NCBI GenBank assembly: GCA_038211735.1 | Contig: JBBQVK010000002.1 | Span: forward strand, 248,001-312,000 | DNA length: 64,000 nt | From: JBBQVK01 sp038211735 | GTDB taxonomy: Bacteria; Patescibacteriota; Gracilibacteria; Absconditabacterales; Absconditicoccaceae | Reading direction: 5' to 3' | Part shown: one piece after another, positions 9,548 to 19,287 of the stretch | Layout of the letters: every line of letters starts with the position of its first letter | Numbering within the stretch: position 1 is the stretch's first letter | Made by a program: the position numbers and the translations under genes | Notes under the pieces: generated by a model | Seen by the model: only the letters and a program-made list of their open reading frames with translations | Told to the model about the DNA's origin: nothing | The model's database searches: none

Positions 9548-9581
9548 AACTAGTTAGGCAGTGCGCCTAGCTAGTTTTTTT
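9548..9581 (+). terminator. Terminator of the acidic protein gene
   Basis: AACTAGTTAGGC and GCCTAGCTAGTT form a 12-bp stem with one G-U pair and a 5-base loop, followed by a T tract. Confidence 0.9.
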
Positions 9582-9682
9582 ATTCTCAAAAAGAATCAGT
9601 CTGTTCGCCTAATTAGCTTGTTTTCACTCATAGAAACCAGTAAGATGCCCGAACGAGATCATTAAAAATTCACACTATTTAT

Positions 9683-10129
9683 GGGGATGTTTTGGCTTAG
9701 ATGGGAGTATCACATAGCAAATGATTGCCTTCACTGGATGACCGTGTATCTTCAGTAGTTTCATGAAAGTGAAACGCTAGATTTTCTTTAGAAAATCTAG
9801 TCTAAATAATCGGTCAAATCAAACATGCAAAAAACAGCATGAAATCTCTCTTCGCTAGATTTAACGCATACGCTCCGGCTATTGCTTAATTCTTTCGAAG
9901 GAGTCATTAACCTCGGTTAATGCAAGCCTTGGGGTCAGACTCCTCCTATGCCCGAGGCGATCAGGAGGAACTACCCAGGTCGAGGGGATTAGAAAATGGA
10001 AGGCCAAAAAAGACTTTCGGTGTTGTGCGTGGCTACATGAAAGCGCCTACGGGAACTAAACCACGTACTATAGAGGTAGACGTTGCTTGCTATGACTTTC
10101 ACACACGGGTTCGACTCCCGTCATCTCCA
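9683..10129 (+). ncRNA. ssrA: Transfer-messenger RNA (tmRNA)
   Basis: Rescues stalled ribosomes by trans-translation. The 5' end GGGGATG pairs with CATCTCC at the 3' end to form the alanine-type acceptor stem; a T arm (ACGGG TTCGACT CCCGT) precedes it. CCA is not encoded beyond discriminator A10129. The tag frame begins at GCA 9827 and reads AKNSMKSLFARFNAYAPAIA before TAA 9887-9889. The tag ends in small hydrophobic residues, as expected for protease recognition, and avoids UGA. The 447-base length is somewhat longer than typical. Copies of its 3' end recur downstream (see repeats). Confidence 0.9.
10117..10129 (+). repeat. ssrA 3' end, probable attachment-site core
   Basis: The 13-base end of tmRNA, CCCGTCATCTCCA, is repeated exactly at 14901-14913. 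Its last eight bases also recur at the ends of the repeats at 11425-11450 and 12019-12044. tmRNA 3' ends are classic integration sites for genomic islands. Confidence 0.5.
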
Positions 10130-10244
10130 ATAATAACTTGAAATAAAGAATTTATGACTTATATGAGAAAATTATTATAGCTTTCTTTTTTCGCCTATAG
10201 AGGTATGATGAATAAATACTTGTCATATTTAATCTAACACATAT

Positions 10245-11195
10245 ATGTTTCTTGAAAGAATAAATTATGAAGGAGATTTCAAAGATCTATGCAATAGAAT
10301 CTGTTCAGCTTATAAGCTGGGAAACATTTCAGATTATAAAATTATTGAGATCTGATATGAAGACTTAAATGTTGTCTTAGCGGTAGGTAATAATAAGTAT
10401 TTACTAAAGCTTTTCTCAACTGAAAGAACATTTGATTCTATTGAAAGATATATTAATCTCATGCTGTATATTGTAGAGAATGGAATTCGTCATCCTAAAT
10501 TATTTTCTTCTGAGCAGGGGTACTTAACAAATATCGAAAATGTATATTGTTGTATAATGGAATATATCGATGGTAAAAATTTATATGAATCAGAGTATGC
10601 TCTTAATATTGAAGATAAAAAGTTTCTTGTGAAAGAAGTCGCAAAAATTCATGAGATTAAACTAGATGTAAAGCCAGTTTATGATTCTTGGGCAATTATT
10701 AATATTGTTTGAGAGTTTGGGAAAATAACATGATTGGTGACGGTGAACGAACGTAATTTGTTGACTCCGATTATGCAGGAATTTTCAAAAAAAGTTGATT
10801 TTGCTAAACTACCTCACTGTTTCGTGCATTGAGATATAATCAAGACGAATCTTATCAAAGTAGAAAATAAAATGGGATTATATATAATAGATTTCTCTGT
10901 AGCTAATATATATCCAAGAATCCAAGAACTTGCCGTTCTCATGTGTAATCTTTTTTTCGATGAAAATTATAAGGATAATTATTTATTCTTAATCAGAGAA
11001 TATAACAAGCATCATCCATTAACTGAATATGAGGGAGAAATATTACCATTATTTATTCAAGCGGCTCATGTAATGACTACACTATGAGCTATTAAAGCGA
11101 GGTCCACTGGTAATAGCTCTAGGGAGAATAATTATTGGTACGATCAAGGGGTTAAAGGCGTCAAATTACCGTTATTACCTACAAAAGTATTGTAA
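10245..11195 (+). CDS. APH-family small-molecule kinase
   Basis: Reads through five UGA codons to give 316 residues with the aminoglycoside/choline kinase fold. It shows an N-lobe with YLLKLFSTER, a hinge CIMEYIDGKNL, the catalytic loop CFVHGDIIKTNLI (HGD-x3-x-N, Brenner motif; the glycine is UGA), and the metal-binding YIIDFSVANI in place of DFG-like motifs. Such kinases phosphorylate sugars, choline, homoserine or antibiotics; the substrate cannot be told. It is the first gene downstream of ssrA, in the presumed island, and is AT-rich. Confidence 0.8.
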
Positions 11196-11493
11196 AATTG
11201 TCGTACAATCTCTTGATTTTATTGAAAGGAAGAACGGGTGGTTTCAGCCACTTTTGGTCAATAAAGCCCCATATCTGTAAACTTGTAGTATTTATATTCC
11301 CATTATGTGTTTCTTCCTGAGTGAAAACCTAGCCTCTTCTGGCATTTGCATTCTAGGCTATCTGTAGGGTAGTAAGGTAAAATTCGTGTAGCTTATTGAT
11401 ATCTAATAGGTTATCGTAATAGGTGTTTGGATTTCAAAGCACCATCTCCAATTTGACTTATAAACTAAAGTATATTTAGTATTGTGTTTTGTA
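11196..11493. other. Gene-free stretch downstream of the kinase gene
   Basis: No convincing coding frame is seen even with UGA as glycine. It holds a weak hairpin near 11236-11253 (GTGG/CCAC followed by TTTT), an inverted CTAGCCT/AGGCTA pair near 11327-11362, and the ssrA-like repeat at 11425-11450. Confidence 0.5.
11425..11450 (+). repeat. Direct repeat A, ends in CACCATCTCCA
   Basis: This 26-base repeat matches 12019-12044 at 25 of 26 positions (G versus A at the sixth base) and ends with CATCTCCA, like the tmRNA 3' end. It is a candidate recombination junction in the ssrA island. Confidence 0.6.
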
Positions 11494-11522
11494 TTGTAAC
11501 TTATATAGTTCCATTATTTATA
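11494..11522 (+). promoter_or_regulatory. Candidate promoter for the 107-residue protein gene
   Basis: TTGTAA (11494-11499) and TTTATA (11517-11522) are spaced 17 bases apart and end 13 bases before the ATG at 11536. Confidence 0.4.
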
Positions 11523-11535
11523 TATTGATAAAGTA

Positions 11536-11859
11536 ATGGGAAATAACAGTACAGTAGATATGTTAACAGTCGCTATCGATGCAGGGATCAAAAATAAAAC
11601 TTTGGATATACGTGGAGAAGTGGTTTTTGCAACTATGCAAGACATCCATGATGTCCTTATGATGATAGAGAATAAGGGAAACTTATCAGAGTATGGACAA
11701 GAAATATATAACTTACGTGAAAAATATCTTCATTGTCGAACGGTAGAAGGTGAGTTTCAATTTGATTCACATCGACGAGGTGCTTGGACAATAGAAATGA
11801 TTAAAAAATATAAGAAAGCTCCTATTAAATCAGAATATCATTTTGTAGTAGAGATGTAA
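11536..11859 (+). CDS. Hypothetical protein
   Basis: A 107-residue soluble protein without signal peptide or membrane segment, containing MQDIHDVLMMIENKG and a basic tail. It is not recognised. It has its own promoter-like sequence upstream and a terminator just after it, and lies between two copies of the ssrA-end repeat, as an independent gene cassette would. Confidence 0.6.
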   Translation: MGNNSTVDMLTVAIDAGIKNKTLDIRGEVVFATMQDIHDVLMMIENKGNLSEYGQEIYNLREKYLHCRTVEGEFQFDSHRRGAWTIEMIKKYKKAPIKSEYHFVVEM

Positions 11860-11866
11860 TAAATAT

Positions 11867-11888
11867 ACACAGTTCGCTGTGTTTTTTT
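11867..11888 (+). terminator. Terminator of the 107-residue protein gene
   Basis: ACACAG-TTCG-CTGTGT hairpin with a stable UUCG tetraloop, followed by seven T residues. Confidence 0.85.
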
Positions 11889-12018
11889 CTTTTTAAAGAA
11901 AATATGTGAATCCTTACCTGACTAAAAGACAAAATTACCGAAACATTACGTAAACTTATAGGCAGGATTCATATGATTCCCATAGGCGACTTAACTTATT
12001 GAGATCAGTAATGAAAAA

Positions 12019-12044
12019 GTTTGAATTTCAAAGCACCATCTCCA
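12019..12044 (+). repeat. Direct repeat B, ends in CACCATCTCCA
   Basis: Partner of the repeat at 11425-11450 (one mismatch in 26). Beyond the shared end it continues GATTTTT, which it shares with the junction at 14901-14920 (15 identical bases, CATCTCCAGATTTTT). Confidence 0.6.
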
Positions 12045-12050
12045 GATTTT

Positions 12051-12431
12051 TTAGAATTTTAAATATTCATTATATCAATCTTTTACAATTTTTAACTTTT
12101 CAATAAGAGCTTTATCAATACATTTAATTGTTGTATTTATAAAACTTTTATTTACTTTAATTCATTTCTTGCCTTTATTGTGCTCATATTCACTTTTAAT
12201 AAGTATTGTTCAGTCTTTGACAACTACATACATACTTGCATGTATTATAGAGTTCATGCTTTTCTTGATTTTTTGATCTTTTATGAAACCTTGTTCTACG
12301 CAATATCTCAATATCGTTCAACAAACAAGTAAATCGAGCTCTTTATGAAATTCATCCTTGTACTCAAATCATAATAATTGTGCCTTTGCTTTGTTAAGAA
12401 ATATATTTTTCTTTGTTTCAAAGTATAACAT
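12051..12431 (-). CDS. Hypothetical protein
   Basis: Visible only when UGA is read as glycine (five UGA codons): 126 residues beginning MLYFETKKNIFLNKAKAQLL and ending NEYLKF. It is basic, Lys- and Ile-rich, with no signal peptide or membrane helix, and is not recognised. Its stop codon touches the end of the ssrA-like repeat at 12019-12051, and its strand is opposite to the cassette before it. Composition is very AT-rich. Confidence 0.5.
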
Positions 12432-12457
12432 GACATTAAAAGCAACTAAAATTTTCT

Positions 12458-12910
12458 CTAAGCACCATCCACAATCTCCGGCTCCACCAATCTAGTCAAC
12501 TTATCTAACGGGTCCTGTCGTCCTAGATAGCACATTTCTACAGGGATAGCAGCTGGGATGCCTTCTTGGATGATTTTGAGGTCTGTTCCTGCTGCATTTT
12601 TGGTTAACCATACGGAGGTGGTCATCACTCATGGCATATTGGGATCATCGAATTTATCGCTGTATTTGAGGAATTCGTTTAGTTTCATTTCGAGATATTC
12701 ACCACCAAATCATTGAGTATTGCCAGTCGTGAAGTTGGTGAAAGACATATGATATCTCCCGCCTACTTTAGGAGTCATCTCATGAACTGTACAGTAAAAT
12801 CAGTAGGGAGGGATCCATGAAGCCATTGCTCCTCCGTCTATAAATGCACGGTAGACTTTTTCTGGTGAAGCAGTGAGGACTCTGTGTAAGGTGACGGTTC
12901 CTGTTTCCAT
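12458..12910 (-). CDS. SRPBCC/AHSA1-family protein
   Basis: A 150-residue START-like (activator of Hsp90 ATPase-type) domain. The start METGTVTLHRVLTASPEKVYRAF and the end YLGRQDPLDKLTRLVEPEI match the family, and GGEYLEM lies in the middle; three UGA codons encode glycines. An upstream ATG at 12949 would add 13 residues. Such proteins bind hydrophobic ligands or act on stress proteins; no partner is apparent. Confidence 0.75.
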
Positions 12911-13025
12911 GGGTAGAGGGATAAGAATAAAGGACAGCGGTGTACTCATATAACGACTAGTTTTTAGTAGTTACAAGAAAATAAACAAGAGATTTTAGCT
13001 TATTTAATAGCCATTCTCGCACATT

Positions 13026-13049
13026 TCTGCATTTTTTATTTGCAAAATT
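13026..13049 (+). repeat. 24-base repeat upstream of the DedA gene
   Basis: The sequence starting TCTGCATTTTTTATTTGCAA recurs at 13772-13795 with one mismatch. The two copies flank the DedA gene, and each contains TTGCAA, a possible -35 box, positioned ahead of the DedA and HTH-PRTase genes respectively. Confidence 0.7.
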
Positions 13050-13142
13050 GATCATTTACTACATACTCCTGCTATACATATTTGGGAACTGAACCATGAA
13101 ATAGAGGGAGACGTTTCTTAAGATTATCTTCTGCTTACCTAG

Positions 13143-13742
13143 ATGACAACAATAGATTCTGCTTTTCTCGATGCAATACATGGGTACTCTTACCTTGGTA
13201 TATTTTTCTGGTTTTTGTTATACGAAACAATTATCCCTCTTCCAGAAGAGATCGTGCTGTTGACTGCATGATATTTCGCTAGTGTATGAGTTGTGGATCC
13301 GATAGTGGTCACGCTAGTGGGTATAGCGTCATTTGTATGTATCGATAACTTTTTTTATTTCTTGGCTGCGCGTGGGAGTAAATATATCAATAAAATTCTT
13401 CGCTGAGTCAAACCAGAAACACTCAAGAAATATCAAAAACGTATTGATACTAACTTTCCCAAAACTATCTTTTTATTAAACCTTATCCCTCATATTAGAG
13501 TCTACGGGCCTATCCTTGCATGAATGTCTTCTATCAAACGACGCAGATTCTTTTTCTACGATACGTTAGCAGTGACCGTTTTTACGGTGGTATTTATCTG
13601 AATAGGATATTATTTTAGTGAAAGCCTCGACCTGATGAAGGTGAATATTATCAAATATCATACCATAATCGGGTATGCCATACTGGTGATGTTGTGATTC
13701 CTTGCTATACTCTATATAAACAAGAAATATAAGGATAGATAG
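13143..13742 (+). CDS. DedA/SNARE-associated family membrane protein
   Basis: A 199-residue polytopic membrane protein. It has the DedA signature: FLLYETIIPLPEEIVLLTAG (membrane-embedded acidic and proline residues, final glycine from UGA), FFYFLAARG, and RVYGPILAGMSSIKRRRF, followed by two more helices and a basic tail. Six UGA codons are in frame. DedA proteins flip undecaprenyl phosphate or other phospholipids. It sits inside the ssrA island between two 24-base repeats. Confidence 0.82.
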
Positions 13743-13771
13743 AACTAGGTAAGTTAGGGTGGTTTCGTATA

Positions 13772-13795
13772 TCTGTATTTTTTATTTGCAAAATT
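13772..13795 (+). repeat. 24-base repeat downstream of the DedA gene
   Basis: Second copy of the repeat at 13026-13049 (one mismatch). It includes TTGCAA with a TATTAT-like -10 element 16 bases on, so it may be the promoter of the HTH-PRTase gene. Confidence 0.7.
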
Positions 13796-13814
13796 AGATA
13801 TTTCGTTTATTATC

Positions 13815-13849
13815 TACTGTAGTCTGTCTATAGTAGACTGTCTACAGTA
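13815..13849. promoter_or_regulatory. Palindromic operator upstream of the HTH-PRTase gene
   Basis: TACTGTAG (13815-13822) and CTACAGTA (13842-13849) form a perfect inverted repeat. Within it two 14-base direct repeats, AGTCTGTCTATAGT and AGACTGTCTACAGT, abut each other. It lies 20 bases before the ATG at 13870, the right place for an autoregulatory operator. Confidence 0.65.
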
Positions 13850-13869
13850 AGTTTATTTTTACTCATGCG

Positions 13870-14895
13870 ATGTCGTATAAACTTAGCTCTCTTAAGCCAG
13901 TATTAGATTGTTTCCAGAGTAGAGAGGTGCTGTGAGCTTCTGAAATTTCTAAACTTCTTTCGAAAGATAGGAGCTTGATTCATAAGTACCTAAAAACTCT
14001 TGTCGAACAAGGAAAGCTTGAGAAAGTAGGGCAGGGCGCTCATACAAAATACCAACTTACTAGTGCGCAGAAAAAACGTTCTCCTCAAATAAAAACTATA
14101 GGCGACAAACATGAAGTAATGCTACCTTATGAACAACAAATCTTGTTGGATACTATTTTCTTGAAGTTTGATGCAACGGGTAAACAACTTGAAGGTGCTC
14201 AGGGGTTTGTTGCGCGATGTCAGGAGAGTGGATTTGATCCTAAGGAGAAAGCTAAAGCATATATAGCAATAGATCGCCATATCCAGGAAGAGCTGGATAG
14301 TTGTGGGTTGATAGAAGCTACAGCACAGTTTAAAAAACACGTAGAAAAGATGTATCTGGATAAGGTATACTATGCAGACCAATATAAACGGATGGAGTTT
14401 GGGAGGGGGAAATTAGCTGAAATGACTTTCTATGGTAAACAATCTCAAAACTATGAGTTACTTATGGACAGTATTAGTATTATTAAACGCAAATTAAATT
14501 GTTATGTGCATCGTGAACAATTTGATGCGCTGGCCATAGTACCATGGAGTATCAAACGTGATAATCAGCTTCTGCGCATCCTCAAACAAGAACTAGCATC
14601 ATTTAACTTACCATTTATCAGTATTATTAAATACTATCCACACAAAATTCCTATCCCCCAGAAGACACTTAAGACACGTGAACAAAGATTGAGGAATGCT
14701 AAAGAGACTATCTTTGTGGATGACCAACATATTGCTCAGTATAAAAAAGTTTTGTTGATTGATGATTTTGTGGGTTCAGGATCCACACTCAATGAAACTG
14801 CAGGCAAACTCAAAGCGGAAGGAGTAGTAAAAGTAGAAGGGTTTGCTTTTGTCGGGAACACTGATCTGACGTATGAGGTAATCTGAGAAATTTAA
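13870..14895 (+). CDS. Winged-helix regulator fused to a phosphoribosyltransferase domain
   Basis: Two domains in 341 residues. The first 70 residues form a winged helix (EISKLLSKDRSLIHKYLKTL, then a wing GKLEKVGQG). The C-terminal third is a type I phosphoribosyltransferase: FDALAIVPWSIKRDNQ, then the PRPP loop VLLIDDFVGSGSTLNETAG, as in ComF-like proteins. A middle helical region links them. UGA codons occur near the N-terminus and the C-terminus. The start at 13870 includes the complete winged helix. The upstream palindrome suggests it controls itself, perhaps sensing PRPP or a nucleotide. Its 3' end abuts the ssrA-end repeat at 14901. Confidence 0.75.
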
Positions 14896-14900
14896 TCGCA

Positions 14901-14920
14901 CCCGTCATCTCCAGATTTTT
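14901..14920 (+). repeat. Distal copy of the ssrA 3' end
   Basis: CCCGTCATCTCCA here equals the last 13 bases of tmRNA, and the next bases GATTTTT match repeat B. If the island inserted at ssrA, this is the natural right-hand junction. Confidence 0.55.
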
Positions 14921-14931
14921 CAGTACTCTCC

Positions 14932-16143
14932 CTACTCAAACCTCAATGCATCGATCGGTTTCATTTTTGCTGCTTTTCTGGCAGGTCATACTCCAAACAC
15001 AACACCTGTTCATCAAGAAAAGATAACGGCAATCATAATTGTCTTCAAATTAAGCAGAGCAGGAACTCATATCCACTGTAGTCATGCGATAATTCACCAA
15101 CTACACAGCACACCGACAAAACATCACAGTAATCATAAGACTATCGATTCAATCAAAAACTGCATAAGTATATCTTTGTATCTTGCTCATATTGCTTTGC
15201 GAATACCAATTTCACGCGTCCTTTCTGTTACGGAAACGAGCATAATATTCATTACGCCAATACCTCATACCAAGAGAGCAATAGCTCCGATACCTCATAA
15301 TGCCAGCTGAAGCATGGATGAGACATTGTTCATTTGTTCCATCATTGTTTCTTTGGATATGACTTGGAATAAGGCATCATCCATATTTGATGCTCATTGT
15401 CGTTTGAGGAGCGTATATTTAACTAATTTTATTGCTTCTGAAGCAGGTAAGTTCTCATCAATTTCTAATGATACGTACGGATAAAACGGATCACTCGTAA
15501 CTTTTTGTTGGGCTGTGGTGATAGGGACAACAGCAGTTTTTATGTCTACCAATCATCATCCTTTTGTCTTCGTTACTCCTACTATGGTAAAATATTGCCC
15601 TCATAGTAAGACCTCTTTACCGAGGGCTTCTTCTGCAGATGCTTCGAGGTAATCTTCTGCAGTATTTTCACTTATTACTACGACATTTCTATAGTTGGTT
15701 AGATCTTGTTCATTTAACATTCTTCATGCAACAAGCTTCAATCCATCCATTTCCATATATGCCTTACTTCATGCAAACGTACGGACATCTGTTTGTTCTC
15801 ATCTAATTATCATGGGCTCAGTGAGCTCAGATATGGGGGTCACACGCTTTACAAATCACATGGAGCTTTGGAAGAAGGCGACATCACTGTCGGTAAATCA
15901 GGGGAGGTCTGCCGATCTTTTTGGAGCAAAAGGATTAAATCACTTTCCTGCAATTACCATAATATAATTTGTAGTAGCATCTTCGAACTCTCCAAGCACT
16001 TGGCTTTGTAAACCTTCTCCTACTGACACCATCACTGTCACAGAAACCACACCAATGACCAACCCCAAAATACTCAAAAATGCCCTCGTCTTGTTTCCGC
16101 GGAGATTTTGTAGTGCTTGTAGGATGTGATCTAAAAATGACAT
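14932..16143 (-). CDS. ABC transporter permease, MacB/FtsX type
   Basis: A 403-residue permease with the MacB topology. An N-terminal cytoplasmic start (MSFLDHILQALQNLRGNKTRAFLSILGLVIGV) is followed by a large extracytoplasmic domain, then three membrane helices near the C-terminus and the conserved RRIGIRKA loop. It ends PARKAAKMKPIDALRFE, typical of FtsX-like permeases. Many UGA codons lie in frame. It overlaps the ATPase gene by one base (TAATG). It belongs to the four-gene efflux operon running from 19155. Confidence 0.88.
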
Positions 16144-16814
16144 TACTTTTGTTTTTTATCAATTAAACCGTCTTTGATATATATTATCTTATGAGCATAT
16201 TTGGCAACTTCATGATCATGCGTAATCATAACAATAGTTCTACCTTCCTTATTCAATTTAGTAAATAGCTCCAAGATCTCAGAACTAGTAACACTATCCA
16301 ATGCTCATGTAGGTTCATCAGCTAGTAACAGTGCTGGATCACAAGCTAATGCACGAGCGATACACACTCTTTGCTGTTGTCATCATGAGAGCATATCAGG
16401 TGTGTGATGTGTTTTATCTGCTAGTCATACACTCTCCAATGCCTCTATTGCTCTTGCATATCTTTTATCATATGCCCATCATTTATATCATAGTGGTAAT
16501 GCGACTTGTGCCCAAGCAGGAAGTCTAGGTAATAGGTTATATCATTGAAAAATGAACCCGATCTTATCTCTGCGAAACAAAGCCTGTTCGTCTTCCGTAA
16601 ATCACGCAACATTTATATCTTCAAAAAGATATTCTCATCAAGTTGGCGTATCTAAGATGCCTATCATATTCATGAGAGTAGATTTCCCTGATCATGAAGG
16701 TCACATGATAGCTACGAAGTCTCACTTATTAATATGAAGATCAATTCACTTCAAAATCATAACAGGCTCTCACCCTATGATATACGATTTTGTTAGTTGT
16801 TTTATATCTATCAT
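16143..16814 (-). CDS. ABC transporter ATP-binding protein, MacB/LolD type
   Basis: A 223-residue ATPase. Walker A reads GPSGSGKSTLMNIIG, the signature LSGGQQQR, Walker B LLLADEPTGALD, and the H-loop ITHDH. In Walker A two glycines and in the signature both glycines of SGG are encoded by UGA, which is direct proof of recoding. It pairs with the permease (one-base overlap) and the HlyD-type adaptor to form a tripartite-like exporter. Confidence 0.93.
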
Positions 16815-16850
16815 GCTATATGTATATACCAAAAGACTATAGAAACTGAT

Positions 16851-18824
16851 TTACTTGCCAAACAAAGAAGCGTTATCATTGATTCACATATCTTTCAAAG
16901 CATCTTCATCCAACACAGATGCCTTGATAACATCTCATTGTTTTAATCCACTCACTATTTCAACTTGGAAATTATTCATGACTCATACTTGTACTTCGAT
17001 AAGCTCATAGTTATTTCATACTTTGCGTTGTACAAAGTTTTTCCCATTTTGTTGTAATAGAGCAAGAGTAGGGATGACTAAAGTGTGTTTTGATTCATCA
17101 GTGATAACTGTAACGAGAGCAGACATACCTGCCAATATCTCTTGCGCCTGTTTTTCTAAGACGATTGTTGATTCATAGTATACTCATCACCTCCCGTTTG
17201 GCTCAGGGTTGACGTTCCTACTGGTTACTTTGGCATAGATAGGACTATTTGGATAAGCATCAAAAGTAACTTTTACTGGGTCTCATACTTTCATTTTTAC
17301 GATATCTATTTGGCTTACTTGCAGTTTTAACTCAATAAGATTAGGATTTTCTACTACGATAAATTTCTTATCATCAAGTTTATATTGCTCTCAAGCGACA
17401 ATATCTACCGTGCGTACACGCCCATCAAATTCAGCAATTATTTGAAAATCATCTTGTTGATCTCTCGATCTATCGAGTCTTAGTTGAGCTTGGCTAATCA
17501 TGTTTCTTGCTTGTTGAATGTCATAGGAATCAGCTCAATCAAGAATATCGGCGAGCTCCTTTTCTAAGACATCTTTCTTTTCAAGCAGATTATTTATCTG
17601 TGCTTGTTCTGAATTTATTTTGTTGCTTTGATCTTTTTCTAACGTATCTATCTCTAACGTTAAGGTAGCAATACTTTCTTCCTGAGTTTTCAAAGATGAT
17701 CTGTCAGTATCATATGATAAGAGCATAGAACTAACTGATGAAGCTAAGGTTTGTAGTTTCAATCTTAGTCCAATAGACGTAGCTCTTGCTGCTGCAACCG
17801 TTGCAACAAATCATTGTAACTGTGCCTCAGTTAAATCTGATCATGCAGTAGTCATATCCAATGCATTGCCTGCCATATCGCACATATCCAAGAGTATGTC
17901 CGTTTCATTATAAAAGTCTTGGATATAGTTGTAAATATCACTATCTGAACTTGATACACTTAAACTGTCAGCACGTTCATCAAACTCTTTCAGCACTACG
18001 TACGATTGACGAATTAGGTCCGCAGTTTCTGATTTAAGAGAGGTCTTTCTTGCAGAAAGATGTCACTTATACGATTGTGCCTGGTTGTTGTATTGCTCCG
18101 ATACTCAAAATATTGTATCTACAGACTCGATGACTGACTCAACATCACCTAAATTAGTATCTATCGAACTCTTAATATTTCAAAATGTTGCTTGACGTTT
18201 TTTCTGAGCATTTTCAGAATCGTTAGCATACATACTGATATCGGTGACGAGTCAACTCCCTGCAAACTCAACTCATTTTTTTGCTAGCTCATAGTTACGC
18301 TGCATTTGATCAAGCTGATCTTTCTCTTGTTTCATAGCTGTGGAGAGCTGTTTCTTGAGAATATCGAACTGTTCTAGTCCCAGCTCATATGACGAGGTTG
18401 TTTCATTTATTTGTGAACGTATCTGCGCTTGCCTCAGTGATGTATCGTTATTTAAGAGTTTATCTAATCACAACTGAGCATTTGCCACATCCAGTTCTGC
18501 TGTCTGAAGCGCATTATGATAGTCATCCATATTCAACTCAGCAAGGACTTCTCATGCCGTGACCTCATCTCATATCTTCACAAAAACATTTGTAATCTTT
18601 CCTGGCTGACCAAAAGAAAGATTTTGCTCATTCACCAAACTAGCAGTAGCAGTCACTTTCACTTCCGTCTGAATATCTCCATATTCCACGGTATGTATAA
18701 GTTTCCCTTCTGCTATTCTTTCTGCCTTGCTTGCTTTCACCTTATCCCACACTATAGATCATATGATAAGAAGTGCAATTACCGCAAGTATGATTATCCA
18801 TTTCTTTGATAGTTTTATTTTCAT
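16851..18824 (-). CDS. HlyD/MacA-type membrane fusion protein
   Basis: A 657-residue periplasmic/exoplasmic adaptor, longer than MacA (about 370). It has a membrane anchor (KKWIIILAVIALLIIGSIVW), then a lipoyl half-domain (EVKVTATASLVNEQNLSFG, GKITNVFVKIGDEV), and a very long coiled-coil hairpin. That region includes LATLTLEIDTLEKDQSNK-type heptads around 17535-17762. The second lipoyl half, a beta-barrel domain and a short tail ASLFGK follow. Many UGA codons are in frame. The extended hairpin may span a thick cell envelope. Confidence 0.85.
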
Positions 18825-18864
18825 TCTAGTAGACTAGTACATGTAAGATAAAAGAAAATCTGTT

Positions 18865-19155
18865 CTATTCTTCAATACGGAAATGATCTATTATTTGATC
18901 CATCTTAGATTGCATTTCTTTGATAGCATCAATATTTTCTTGTTTACTGAAATCCATATGATTAAATGTTTGGATAGCTTTTTTGAGGTCTTCAGTCCTC
19001 ATAATACTAATTGCCCCATCTTCTCTGAGCAGTATGTTGAGAGTTTCTCAAGGATGAATAGAAAGTTTATGCCTAATCTCTTTAGGTATAACGACTTGTC
19101 ATTTAGCAAGCACTTTTACTTCTCCAAGATATACCATGTCATAATTTCATGCCAT
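18865..19155 (-). CDS. AbrB/SpoVT-type transcription regulator
   Basis: A 96-residue protein with a swapped-hairpin AbrB domain (VKVLAKGQVVIPKEIRHKL, with a UGA glycine in KGQVVIP), then a helical tail FNHMDFSKQENIDAIKEM. It is the first gene of the efflux operon, 40 bases upstream of the adaptor gene. A perfect inverted repeat lies in its promoter, suggesting autoregulation. Confidence 0.82.
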
Positions 19156-19182
19156 ATGAGTAAGTTTCGATATATATAAAAA

Positions 19183-19211
19183 AGTTAAACTCTGTATAAC
19201 AAAGTTTAACT
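19183..19211 (-). promoter_or_regulatory. Operator/promoter of the AbrB-efflux operon
   Basis: AGTTAAACT and AGTTTAACT form a perfect 9-bp inverted repeat with an 11-base spacer (19183-19191 and 19203-19211). On the minus strand a TATATAT stretch lies just downstream, where a -10 element would be, so binding here would block the promoter. Confidence 0.65.
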
Positions 19212-19287
19212 AGGAAGCATATAAATGCAAATTTTGTGTCGTTTTTGGGTAGGATTCTTCGGACAAATATATTCAATCTAACAAGCT

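Noticed and set aside
9920..10141. 73-residue open frame
   Set aside because: It lies inside the tmRNA and crosses its 3' acceptor stem.
12456..12480. A further CACCATC repeat resembling the ssrA-end repeats
   Set aside because: It lies within the last codons of the AHSA1 gene and lacks CATCTCCA; the similarity is explained by coding sequence.
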